From positions 186,001-250,000 of the forward strand of contig NZ_QRCT01000049.1 of NCBI RefSeq assembly GCF_003363435.1: a DNA stretch of 64,000 bases. Direction: 5' to 3'. A program made the position numbers and the translations under genes. A model generated the notes under the pieces. The model made no database searches, had not been told where the DNA came from, and saw only the letters and a program-made list of their open reading frames with translations. The DNA is from Anaerosacchariphilus polymeriproducens. GTDB lineage: Bacteria > Bacillota > Clostridia > Lachnospirales > Lachnospiraceae. Positions 38,444 to 46,745 of this stretch are shown piece by piece. Numbering within the stretch: the first letter of the stretch is position 1; the number at the start of each line of letters is the position of its first letter.

Positions 38444-38760
38444 TTAACCAATCCCTCCGCTCTATCAATTAGACCTTCTATATCTTTAATCGCTACACCA
38501 GGTTCAACTTCAATTACTTTTCCCTGATCCATTTTTTCATCAAATCTTTCTTGCATTTCAATCCCAACCGCTATTGCTAAAATAACAACGTCAGCTTCAT
38601 CAATTTCTTCCTGTTCTAATTCATTATCAATCCCCATACCGCCCTGGGTTTCTACTTTAATAACATATCCTCTTCTCTGACATTCTTGTTCAATCACTTC
38701 CTGCGCCATATAAGTGTGCGCAATTCCTGCTGTACAAGCACATACTGCTACAATTTTCAT
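38440..38760 (-). CDS. PTS fructose-type EIIB
   Basis: 106 residues. The phospho-Cys lies in ACTAGIAHTYMAQ (usual form CPTGIAHT), near residue 10. Soluble. 4-bp overlaps on both sides with IIA and IIC. Confidence 0.93.
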   Translation of the reverse strand: MKIVAVCACTAGIAHTYMAQEVIEQECQRRGYVIKVETQGGMGIDNELEQEEIDEADVVILAIAVGIEMQERFDEKMDQGKVIEVEPGVAIKDIEGLIDRAEGLVK

Positions 38761-39221
38761 AAATTCATCCCCTCTTCAATTGTTTTTAATAGTTTAAAAA
38801 CCTCTTCTTCTTTTTTTGCCTGAATTAAATCATCTCTAAATGCTGAACGCATCAAGCTTTTACTTAATTCAGATAAAATCTTTAGATGTAATCTTGAATT
38901 TTCATCTTGTCCATTTTCGCTTTTGGGCACTCCTATCATAAATACCTGATTCACTTTTTCATCTGATTCATCCCATTTCACCCCTTCTGTAAATTTAGCA
39001 TAAATAACAAAAGGTGATTTAAGAGAATATGATTTTGCATGAGGAATAGCTACTCCAAAACCAATATATGTCGAGACAACACTTTCTCTTTCTAGCACAT
39101 CTTTCTCATAATCTGATGGGACAATAACATTTTGATTATTCAAATTAGCTAAATATGAAATTACTTCATTTTTAGTTTTGAATTTTTTATCTGTTATTAT
39201 CGTCAAATTCTTTTCAAACAT
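38757..39221 (-). CDS. PTS fructose-type EIIA
   Basis: 154 residues. The phospho-His lies in GFGVAIPHAKS (about residue 61). PTS_EIIA type 2 fold. AAGGGAAGGAG precedes the ATG. First structural gene of the IIA-IIB-IIC-transketolase unit, 89 bases behind the regulator. Confidence 0.92.
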   Translation of the reverse strand: MFEKNLTIITDKKFKTKNEVISYLANLNNQNVIVPSDYEKDVLERESVVSTYIGFGVAIPHAKSYSLKSPFVIYAKFTEGVKWDESDEKVNQVFMIGVPKSENGQDENSRLHLKILSELSKSLMRSAFRDDLIQAKKEEEVFKLLKTIEEGMNL

Positions 39222-39281
39222 TATGATTCATCTCCTTCCCTTTACACCTTAATTTAATCACGATCGAGATATATTGACCAG

Positions 39282-39298
39282 TTGAAGATTTTCTTCAA
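39282..39298. promoter_or_regulatory. Palindrome between regulator and EIIA gene
   Basis: 7-bp arms TTGAAGA/TCTTCAA around TTT, 61 bases before the EIIA start. It may be the binding site of the PRD regulator, or a weak terminator of its gene. Confidence 0.4.
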
Positions 39299-39310
39299 TC
39301 AATGTGGAAA

Positions 39311-41188
39311 TCAATTATTGCTTAATAGTTCTATAATAGATAATAATTGTTCATATGATTGATTTCGAATCAACATTGAGATAAGATTTTTATTCTTTAA
39401 AAGCCTACTTACAATTTTATAAAATAACTGCAAATGTTCATTGCCTCCTTCTTGCATTGATAAAAGAAAGATAATTTGAACCATTTCACTATCCCATAGA
39501 ATGGGATTCTCTAACACTCCAATGGCGACAAAACTTTCTTCACCAATTGGTTTATAGGGATGTGGAATCGCAATATAATTACCAAATGAAGTACTACCAA
39601 TTCGTTCTCTTTCTAAAACAAGTTCATGAAAATTATCAGGAATATTTTTTTTCTGTTTCACAAATTCACACATAAAATTTAGAATATCTTCTTTTTTATC
39701 TAAAGAAATATTAGGAATAAATAATTCTGGTGCAAAATAGTTCAATATAAGATTTTTATAATCTGCTTTAAAATAATCTTTTAAAATAATATCTTGCTCA
39801 TCAATTAAAAATGGTTTAATTTCAATAATCGGAACAGGAATTGTTTCACTGATATGTACAGTAGTCAATACATAATCAATATTTTTAAAATCTATATCTG
39901 AAAAATCAATGGATTCATGCGTTTTTATGACATTAATATATTTACTATATTTTTCCTGGAGCTGATAAGCTAACAGTTCCGCAGTTCCCCTGCCCGTCCC
40001 ACAAACAATGAGTACATTCTTTTTATTTGTTTTTTTCTGTCTTTCAATGGCAACCCCAAAATGTAAAGCTATATAAGCCATTTCATCACTAGTTACTCTC
40101 TTTCTATATTTTTCATATAAAATCTCACTGGAAATACTAGCCATTTCATAAGCCAATGGATAACTCTCTCTAATTTGATCCTTAAGTGGATTTTCAAATC
40201 TCAAGTCATAGATTAATCGGATTTTCAATAACATTAGATGTAATGATAATAAGGTAATAAGGTCAAAATCATGTCTAAAATCAAAATGAAATGTATTATT
40301 AATTTCTTTAAGCATAGAAATAACAATTTCATAAATATCTGAACTGACAACCGTATTATTTTGCTCGGTAATAATCTTTTTACTGCTTAAATGAATCATA
40401 ATGTAATTCAATTCATTCTTTGGAAATACAACTTCATACTTATCCTCTAATTCTGTAATAATAGATTCCGCAACTATGTAGTCTTTTTCATTGTGATGCT
40501 CAATATAGTTATAATTATCCTCCAGTATATTTCCAAGTTGAATTCTTGATAAAGCAATATATAAGTGTATAACCAAATTATGAAATGCATATTCCGATAT
40601 TTTAAAGTTATGATTTTTAAAAACATGCTTCAAGATTCCGCCAATATCTTCTAAATCATAGCTCATTAAATTATCATCTTGCATCAACTGACTACGTTCA
40701 ACTTTAGCTAAACATCTCCTTAAATTTTTCTCTTCGCCATTAATTTTCATTCCTTCATAAGGTTTATGATCTATATGCAAATCATAGTGGCCGATAAAAT
40801 ATCTTACTTTCTTCAAATCATTTTTTAACGTTGATCTACTCACATATAATTCTTCACACAAATCATCCATCTTAATGGAATGTAAAGAGTTAATAAGATA
40901 TACTACAATTTTATACATCCGTACTTCTGCATTATCAGTTGTCAACAGCTCATCCGTTTTCATTTTTTCAACAAATTCTTGGTATTTATTTAGGTTGCTT
41001 ATTTCTAATTTCAAACCCAAACGAGGTTTTGAAATAATCTTAGTTCCATAGTTTATCAATAATTTATTAAGCTTTAAAACATCATTGTAAATCGTTCTAT
41101 TTGTAACGTTTAACTGTTCTGATAATTGAGACTGTGTAACATACTGATTGTCAGGTATTAATAGTAACAATTGAGTTAATCTATCCAT
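39311..41188 (-). CDS. PRD-type PTS regulator (BglG/MtlR-like activator)
   Basis: 625 residues, domain order: HTH_11 (about 1-60), Mga-like HTH (about 85-140), two PRD domains (about 175-380), a IIB-like domain with VCGTGRGTAELLAYQL (about 395-410), and a C-terminal IIA-like domain with the phospho-His in IAIPHPYKP (about 540). A transcription activator whose PRD His residues are phosphorylated by HPr or EIIB. It controls the adjoining PTS operon. Confidence 0.92.
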   Translation of the reverse strand: MDRLTQLLLLIPDNQYVTQSQLSEQLNVTNRTIYNDVLKLNKLLINYGTKIISKPRLGLKLEISNLNKYQEFVEKMKTDELLTTDNAEVRMYKIVVYLINSLHSIKMDDLCEELYVSRSTLKNDLKKVRYFIGHYDLHIDHKPYEGMKINGEEKNLRRCLAKVERSQLMQDDNLMSYDLEDIGGILKHVFKNHNFKISEYAFHNLVIHLYIALSRIQLGNILEDNYNYIEHHNEKDYIVAESIITELEDKYEVVFPKNELNYIMIHLSSKKIITEQNNTVVSSDIYEIVISMLKEINNTFHFDFRHDFDLITLLSLHLMLLKIRLIYDLRFENPLKDQIRESYPLAYEMASISSEILYEKYRKRVTSDEMAYIALHFGVAIERQKKTNKKNVLIVCGTGRGTAELLAYQLQEKYSKYINVIKTHESIDFSDIDFKNIDYVLTTVHISETIPVPIIEIKPFLIDEQDIILKDYFKADYKNLILNYFAPELFIPNISLDKKEDILNFMCEFVKQKKNIPDNFHELVLERERIGSTSFGNYIAIPHPYKPIGEESFVAIGVLENPILWDSEMVQIIFLLSMQEGGNEHLQLFYKIVSRLLKNKNLISMLIRNQSYEQLLSIIELLSNN

Positions 41189-41277
41189 AATTTCCCCCTA
41201 ATTCTTTACTAATATTTTCATATAGATTCATCCTATTTTATCATCTCTTATTATATCAAAATTTCTAATTATAAAAC

Positions 41278-41318
41278 AGGCAATGAATTTCTATAATAAA
41301 TCTAGAAATTCATTGCCT
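41278..41318. terminator. Terminator, 16-bp perfect stem
   Basis: AGGCAATGAATTTCTA and its complement around a 9-base loop, downstream of the membrane protein gene ending at 41382. Confidence 0.8.
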
Positions 41319-41381
41319 TATTAATTTTATTCTGACAACTACATCATTCGCAAACGTTGTTACTATTTTTAAACTATTCAA

Positions 41382-42149
41382 TTAGAATTCAATCGTTTTT
41401 CTTATATCCTTTTTAAGAACAGTATCTGATACTACCATCCAATATAAACCTAAAAATATCAAAAGAAATAATTTATTTAAAGTAAGAAAAACACATAAAC
41501 ATATAACACTATAAAGCCCCCATAACATCAATAATAACATTTTTGTATTATTTGTATTTCTATATAATATCTTTATCTTTTTTACCAGGTAATATAAAAA
41601 ATTCTGTTCAAATACCAACGAAACTATTAAAATAAATGATTTAATAATAAAATTCATATCACTTATTGATGATAGTAAATACATAAATATAATATTTTTT
41701 GTTAATGCAGTAAATATCTCTTTTCTTCCCTTGCTTTTTTGTTCTATTCTATTTATAAATTCATGAAATATTATATTTTCCCTATGTATTTCTACCCAAC
41801 AAACATAAGAAAATATTATGTCCAATAGAGCTAATGCTATAGAGAATGATAAAACAATCTTTATATTTAAGTATGTTGTTAAAATATAAACTATAAGTAA
41901 TTCTATTACTTTTATTAAAATTATGGCTCTAACGTTATTTATCTTCAATGAATATCCAACATTAATATAGGAATCTGGAAATAAGGATAATAATATTCCC
42001 AGAAGAACTCCACCAATTGCAATCAACCAATAAATACTATTATTTTCTAAATTATATAATATGAATGTTAATGCTATCCCTGTATAAAAAAATATTAACG
42101 AAAGCCATAATAATACTTCTGGAACTTTCATCTTATTAAATATTCTCAT
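41382..42149 (-). CDS. Multi-pass membrane protein, unknown
   Basis: I do not recognise this 255-residue protein. It has about seven hydrophobic helices (near residues 11-31, 37-55, 68-112, 140-190, 200-240), few charged residues and ends in KKDIRKTIEF. AAACAGGAG precedes the ATG. The base composition is very AT-rich. It stands alone with its own terminator. Comparison with immunity or bacteriocin-resistance membrane proteins is speculative. Confidence 0.65.
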   Translation of the reverse strand: MRIFNKMKVPEVLLWLSLIFFYTGIALTFILYNLENNSIYWLIAIGGVLLGILLSLFPDSYINVGYSLKINNVRAIILIKVIELLIVYILTTYLNIKIVLSFSIALALLDIIFSYVCWVEIHRENIIFHEFINRIEQKSKGRKEIFTALTKNIIFMYLLSSISDMNFIIKSFILIVSLVFEQNFLYYLVKKIKILYRNTNNTKMLLLMLWGLYSVICLCVFLTLNKLFLLIFLGLYWMVVSDTVLKKDIRKTIEF

Positions 42150-42319
42150 TTTTTGTATCTCCTGTTTTGGATTATCAACAGATTAACTCTAAACTACTGC
42201 CAATAACAGGTTACCAATTATGTTTCTTTAAGTCAATCATTTTTTCTATTTGAAGAGTCTACTATGATGAATATTTTTCCTTTATTTACACACACTATCA
42301 TTAAAAGGAGTGATACATC

Positions 42320-42469
42320 ATGAAAAACAGAAATAATAAACCAAAATCTACAAACAAAACTAAGACCCAAAATAGTTGCAACAACAGCGTGCAAAATAGC
42401 GAAGCCCATAAGCCAAGTACTCATTCGGGTATTGACCGTGAACGAAGAGATGGGCCTGGCGGTAATTAA
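42320..42469 (+). CDS. 49-residue Asn/Lys-rich small protein ending DGPGGN
   Basis: Starts at ATG 42320, nine bases after AAAAGGAG. N-terminal half is KNRNNK/TNKTKTQN low complexity with one Cys; the C-terminal part reads HSGIDRERRDGPGGN. Hydrophilic, no membrane segment. I do not recognise the family; a spore-associated small protein is a guess. The strong ribosome site and the ordered C-terminus favour a real gene over the antisense frame at 42233-42424. Confidence 0.55.
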   Translation: MKNRNNKPKSTNKTKTQNSCNNSVQNSEAHKPSTHSGIDRERRDGPGGN

Positions 42470-42490
42470 GGAAGCAAAAGCTTCCTCTCA

Positions 42491-42892
42491 TTACAACTTA
42501 AATTGTTTTAATCCCTCAGCAATACTAAATGTTTTAATTTCTTCTATATTGATATAAAAGATTTTAAATAAAGGATTTTCTGTAGAACCATACATGCTTT
42601 TTATGCTTGGGTTTTCATCAAGTGCTCGTTCTTTAAGTTCCTTATCTTCTACAAATGCAGCTTTACCACTTATTGACAAAACCGGCGTATAGTTTTGTGG
42701 ATATGTACAGAATGAAACATTAGGGTTGCTATTTATTTGTGCAAAAACAGCTTTTTCACTGCTTGTGCAGAAATATATCTTTTTCCCATCCGCAAAAAGA
42801 TATTGGAATACCCTCGTCCTTAATTTGTCATCATCCTGAGTAGCCAGTACTCCGTTTGGATTTTTTTCTAAAATACTTACATAATCAATCAT
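42491..42892 (-). CDS. Pyridoxamine 5'-phosphate oxidase-family (FMN-binding split barrel) protein
   Basis: 133 residues. The N-terminus YVSILEKNPNGVLATQDDDKLRTRVFQYLFADGKKIYFCTSSEKAVFAQI is the typical FMN-barrel pattern. Probably an NAD(P)H-flavin-dependent stress protein; substrate unknown. Divergent from the HxlR gene at 43026 with a shared 133-base control region. Confidence 0.87.
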   Translation of the reverse strand: MIDYVSILEKNPNGVLATQDDDKLRTRVFQYLFADGKKIYFCTSSEKAVFAQINSNPNVSFCTYPQNYTPVLSISGKAAFVEDKELKERALDENPSIKSMYGSTENPLFKIFYINIEEIKTFSIAEGLKQFKL

Positions 42893-42918
42893 GTTTCATA
42901 CCTCCTATTTTTAAGGGC

Positions 42919-42947
42919 TTGACGTTTTTCATCCCTGACTTTAGAAT
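42919..42947 (+). promoter_or_regulatory. HxlR gene promoter
   Basis: TTGACG (42919-42924), 17 bp, TAGAAT (42942-42947). Confidence 0.65.
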
Positions 42948-42968
42948 AGTACTGTAATCACATAATGT

Positions 42969-42982
42969 AAAGTAGGTACTTT
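42969..42982. promoter_or_regulatory. Possible HxlR operator
   Basis: AAAGTA and TACTTT around GG. It lies between the divergent HxlR and PPOX genes, downstream of the -10. A GTAC-containing motif is typical of HxlR sites. Confidence 0.4.
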
Positions 42983-43025
42983 TTTGTTCTATAGTAACCT
43001 ATATGAAACTATTGGAGGAATTTTA

Positions 43026-43379
43026 ATGATTGAATTAAAAGATTTACCTGATTGTCCTGTTGAAACAACTTTATTCTTAATAAGTGACAAATGGAAGGTT
43101 CTAATTATCCGTGATTTATTAAACGGAACCATGCGCTTTGGAGAGCTGAAAAAATCAATTACCGGTATATCTCAAAAAGTTTTAACTCAACATCTTAGGG
43201 CAATGGAAGAAAGCGGTCTGATTTCACGAAAAGTATATGCACAAGTCCCTCCAAAAGTCGAATATACTTTGACAGAAACAGGAATGAGTTTAAAACCGGT
43301 TCTTGATGCAATGTGGCATTGGGGATTAAAATATAAATCGAATAATACAGATAATCGCAAGACATCAAAAAGAGACTGA
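43026..43379 (+). CDS. HxlR/MarR-like winged-helix regulator
   Basis: 117 residues from ATG 43026 (GGAGG upstream; the frame is open to 42984). CPVETTLFLISDKWKVLIIRDLLNGTMRFGELKKSITGISQKVLTQHLRAMEESGLI is diagnostic of HxlR, with the conserved N-terminal Cys (redox or aldehyde sensing in relatives). It likely controls the divergent flavoprotein gene. Confidence 0.93.
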   Translation: MIELKDLPDCPVETTLFLISDKWKVLIIRDLLNGTMRFGELKKSITGISQKVLTQHLRAMEESGLISRKVYAQVPPKVEYTLTETGMSLKPVLDAMWHWGLKYKSNNTDNRKTSKRD

Positions 43380-43428
43380 ATATGAACATTTCAAACATTA
43401 TCTTTAATGATATTAAACAGATTAAAAA

Positions 43429-43533
43429 TTAAAGCTGGGATAATTTTTTTAGTATAACTTCAATAATTAAAATTATAAATATCAATAGTTCCATCAGTAA
43501 AACTATTCTTTGAACATCATTAAATTTTGTCAT
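43429..43533 (-). CDS. Possible 34-residue single-helix membrane peptide
   Basis: MTKFNDVQRI, then a run of Leu/Ile (about residues 11-28) and the basic end LKKLSQL. It is 42 bases after the radical SAM gene. The ribosome site is poor (GGAGAGG is 18 bases away). Composition is what a small membrane protein would have; coding status uncertain. Confidence 0.3.
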   Translation of the reverse strand: MTKFNDVQRIVLLMELLIFIILIIEVILKKLSQL

Positions 43534-43575
43534 GTCTATTCTCTATTGCAACCTCTCCGTTTTTGAGGATACTTA

Positions 43576-44586
43576 TTATTTTGTATGTAATTTTACTTGT
43601 TCGTTTTCAAATATAGTATTTGTTGATTTATAGCTGTCATCCAAACAATACTTAAAATAAGGACTTCTAAGCAAATAGCAATTTTTACATATTTCCGGTA
43701 CACAACTATCAAATCTTCGATTATACCAATATTCATGATACTCTATAAATGATTTTCTTTTTATTATATCGTCCAGCTCATCAGAGAATAAATTACCAAA
43801 TATCTTCTTATCTCTTGTATGTAAACCACAAGGTGCAAAATTTCCTTCATGACTAATAAAAAATAAATTAGTTCCACAGTATTTATGATTAGACATATAA
43901 GGATAATTAGCAAAATCTTTTAAATTTATCTGTATTCCCCGACAAATTAGTTTATTTTCAAGATTATTCCTCATAAGAAGCCAATTTTCATTCTCAATGT
44001 TTCCCGCTTTTACTATAGGCGCAAAAGTAATTTTATTTACCCCTTTATTCAAATAGAAATAATTAATATATTCTTCTAAATCTTCTGCTTTATCTTCCTG
44101 AAAAACAATTTTATGTGTCACGACATATATATATTTCTTCTTTGTATCCCTTATCTTTAACAAGTAGTCCAAATTATCCATCACTCTTTTAAAATCAGAA
44201 TATTTTCTAATTGAATTATATTTTTCTTCCCTATAATCATCAATTGATAATGCAAACCATGATACTCCATTTTCAACCAATCTATCAATTTTTTCACGAG
44301 TTAATGCTACTCCATTCGTTACAATTGCAATCTGCTCTGTATATTTTTTAGCAACTTTTACAATCTCTGGTAAATATGGATTAAGCGTAGGTTCACAGTC
44401 GCCTTGAAATACTACATTACTAATGTAAGTTTTTAGCTTTTTTAGTGCAATATCCAATTGCTCTGGTAACATATATTCAGCATCATTTATTCCTGCTTCT
44501 ACAGTACATCTAGCCTCGCACATAACACACTTTAAGTTACAAATATTAGTCGGTTCTACCAACACTGTCGAATTAAATAAATACAT
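43576..44586 (-). CDS. Radical SAM/SPASM enzyme, unknown substrate
   Basis: 336 residues. The SAM-cleaving cluster is at C16, C20 and C23 (PTNICNLKCVMCEARC), followed by GDCEP (GGE-like motif). The C-terminal region (about 240-310) has Cys residues of an auxiliary SPASM/twitch cluster (YCGTN, APCGLH, CVPEICKNCYLL, FKYC). Relatives include anSME, PqqE and the cyclitol dehydrogenase BtrN, so either a peptide or a sugar-like small molecule could be the substrate; the neighbours favour a sugar. Last large gene of the TrmB-PfkB-ABC-GH13 operon. 11-bp gap after the epimerase gene. Confidence 0.85.
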   Translation of the reverse strand: MYLFNSTVLVEPTNICNLKCVMCEARCTVEAGINDAEYMLPEQLDIALKKLKTYISNVVFQGDCEPTLNPYLPEIVKVAKKYTEQIAIVTNGVALTREKIDRLVENGVSWFALSIDDYREEKYNSIRKYSDFKRVMDNLDYLLKIRDTKKKYIYVVTHKIVFQEDKAEDLEEYINYFYLNKGVNKITFAPIVKAGNIENENWLLMRNNLENKLICRGIQINLKDFANYPYMSNHKYCGTNLFFISHEGNFAPCGLHTRDKKIFGNLFSDELDDIIKRKSFIEYHEYWYNRRFDSCVPEICKNCYLLRSPYFKYCLDDSYKSTNTIFENEQVKLHTK

Positions 44587-44597
44587 GTTCTTTCCTC

Positions 44598-45557
44598 CTA
44601 CTTGTGATTTAATATTTTTTCATATAGGTACTTTTCAGTCTCGCACGAATGTATTTTTTCATCATTATCATTTATAAATTTTAATAGTCCTGTTTTAAAA
44701 TCAGTATTATAAACATAACCTATTATTTCAGAATTCAACCTTTTCGTAGATTGCTTCCAATCAAATCTAGTATATGTCTTTAAAAAATCAAAATATACTG
44801 GATCTATAGCTACTATCTGGTTAGTTTCTTTGTAAATTATTTGACTTTTGCTATTTAATAGTTCTTTTTCTATTAAATAAATATCATTCCAAGTATATTC
44901 TTCTTCTCCTGAAAGATTGTATATCCTTCCATATGTATTTTTCAATCCACTAGCTTTTGCAAATGCTAACCCTACATTATCTGCATGACATGCTTGAAAA
45001 TTTCTTTTTCCAGCCTCTGTTAATACAACCGACTCATTATTTAGTAACCTTTTTAATACATATCCTCCCTCAAATGACAAATTATTAACCAAAAAATCTT
45101 TTCCAAAAATATGCCCTGGTCTAAATATAGTGACATTAAATAACTTTTTATCCATAGCTTCTAAAAACACTTTTTCCGCCTGCAATTTCCCTTGTCCATA
45201 CTCAGTAAATGGTCTTGTTTCACTTTCTTCAGTAATCCAATCTTGACTTATTCTTGGAGTATAAACACATGATGTCGAACAATAAATATAGTGTTCAATT
45301 TTGTCAGCAAAAGTATTAACTGCTAATTCTGCATCCTTTCCAGAAAAACAAAGCATATCAATCAAAACATCTGGTTTATAATTCAATATCTTTTCTAAAT
45401 CTTCTTTACAATAGCGATTTCCTTGTATTGTCAGTACCTCATATTCTGGCTTCTTATTACCACGATTAAAATGAATTACTTCCTTTCCTTCTGCTACACA
45501 CATTTTTGTAATACTTGAAGAAAGTAATCCCGTTCCTCCTAAAATAACTATTTTCAT
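44598..45557 (-). CDS. NAD-dependent epimerase/dehydratase (extended SDR)
   Basis: 319 residues. Rossmann glycine motif GGTGLLSSS at residues 8-16, and catalytic YxxxK in YGQGKLQAEK (about 137-141). SCVYTPRIS carries the Ser/Tyr region. RPGHIFG marks the substrate-binding part. Extended SDRs act on nucleotide sugars or free sugars; no nucleotide is implied here. It sits between the SBP-like and radical SAM genes, so a shared substrate is likely. Confidence 0.85.
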   Translation of the reverse strand: MKIVILGGTGLLSSSITKMCVAEGKEVIHFNRGNKKPEYEVLTIQGNRYCKEDLEKILNYKPDVLIDMLCFSGKDAELAVNTFADKIEHYIYCSTSCVYTPRISQDWITEESETRPFTEYGQGKLQAEKVFLEAMDKKLFNVTIFRPGHIFGKDFLVNNLSFEGGYVLKRLLNNESVVLTEAGKRNFQACHADNVGLAFAKASGLKNTYGRIYNLSGEEEYTWNDIYLIEKELLNSKSQIIYKETNQIVAIDPVYFDFLKTYTRFDWKQSTKRLNSEIIGYVYNTDFKTGLLKFINDNDEKIHSCETEKYLYEKILNHK

Positions 45558-45581
45558 TTATGCAACCCTCTAACTTTTATC

Positions 45582-46718
45582 TCATAATTTTAACAAATTG
45601 TTTGTATAATAACTATCTACATCTTTTAAATGTAATAAAACTTTATCAGTTAAGTTTTCAGACGTATCACTTATTAAGACATTTGGTTCCAATAAATCTG
45701 CTAATACATGATACATATGCGTAATTTCCTTTTTAGGCGGCAAAATGAATGCTTTCTTATAAACTTTATAGCTACTAGTCAATAATTCATCAAAATCATA
45801 TTCATTAAAAACATATTCTCTTGCTGCTGGCATTCTGTATAGCTCATTAATAACTTTCGTCTGGATTTCCTCCGATAAAAACTTCTTACAGAACTCTTTT
45901 ATATTATAATAAAGATCTTTTGTTATAAATTTTGATATAAATAAATAACTAGCGTTAGCAGTAGAACGGCATTCTCTGTTAAGTTTTGGTATTTCACAAA
46001 TTCCTAAATTGTGTCCTGTTGCTTTGTCAAACCCTGAAATATTCCAGTCCCCACCAATACAAAATGCTGCTTTCCCCTGTATAAAACATTCATTACTTTC
46101 TGTCTGCTCCCACTTAATTGGTAAAATAGACTTGTCATATATAAGTTCTTTTAACAAACAGATGGTTTTATATAATGCCAGCCTTGGAATTGCTTCCGAA
46201 TTACTACTCCATAAATCTGCACCATACCCATATAAAAACGGCAAAATAAAATAACTCAATCCTGTTGGAAAAACAAAACCATATTCTAGATTAAATTCTT
46301 TCTTAATTTTCTCTGACGTACATATTAATTCCTCCATTGTTTCTGGTTTTTCATTCACATAATTTTTATTATAAAATAATAATTGATGATTCCCCCCCAC
46401 TAAAGGAATACCTGTTCTCTTACCATTTATAATTGATCCGTTTGCCAAATGCTTATCCGTTAATTGAAATATTTCATCAAATTCTTCACTTTCTAATATC
46501 ATAAATTCTTCACTATTCCATTTATTGAAATAATCATTTGCTCCTATTGTTGCAATCCTTTTTCTTAATTCTTTATTCTCCCATGCTTCTGGAAAATCAG
46601 TTAGATATAATGATTTCATTATATCACTGTAATGAAAATTCACATATTGATGCAAATTCCAATTCTCTGAAACAACTCCTAATGTTTCACGTAATAAAAA
46701 AATTTCCAATTTGTTCAT
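45582..46718 (-). CDS. Solute-binding-protein homologue without signal peptide
   Basis: 378 residues. GKRTGIPLVGGNHQLLFYNKNYVNEKPETMEELICTSEKIKKE and the FIQGKAAFCIGGDWNISG segment are classic for family 1 (maltose-type) extracellular binding proteins. But the start (GAAAGGAAG, ATG 46718, only 27 bases after the upstream gene) gives MNKLEIFLLRETLG, with no signal peptide or lipobox. It also lacks the usual 40-50 N-terminal residues. So a cytoplasmic sugar-binding protein is inferred. No importer permeases are present; the operon ABC is of the exporter type. Confidence 0.75.
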   Translation of the reverse strand: MNKLEIFLLRETLGVVSENWNLHQYVNFHYSDIMKSLYLTDFPEAWENKELRKRIATIGANDYFNKWNSEEFMILESEEFDEIFQLTDKHLANGSIINGKRTGIPLVGGNHQLLFYNKNYVNEKPETMEELICTSEKIKKEFNLEYGFVFPTGLSYFILPFLYGYGADLWSSNSEAIPRLALYKTICLLKELIYDKSILPIKWEQTESNECFIQGKAAFCIGGDWNISGFDKATGHNLGICEIPKLNRECRSTANASYLFISKFITKDLYYNIKEFCKKFLSEEIQTKVINELYRMPAAREYVFNEYDFDELLTSSYKVYKKAFILPPKKEITHMYHVLADLLEPNVLISDTSENLTDKVLLHLKDVDSYYTNNLLKL

Positions 46719-46745
46719 AGTATCTTCCTTTCAAATAATTATTTT

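Noticed and set aside
42233-42424. Minus-strand 63-residue hydrophobic frame
   Set aside because: It overlaps the plus-strand 49-residue gene in antisense, has no ribosome site, and its composition is what the antisense of an Asn/Lys-rich gene gives.
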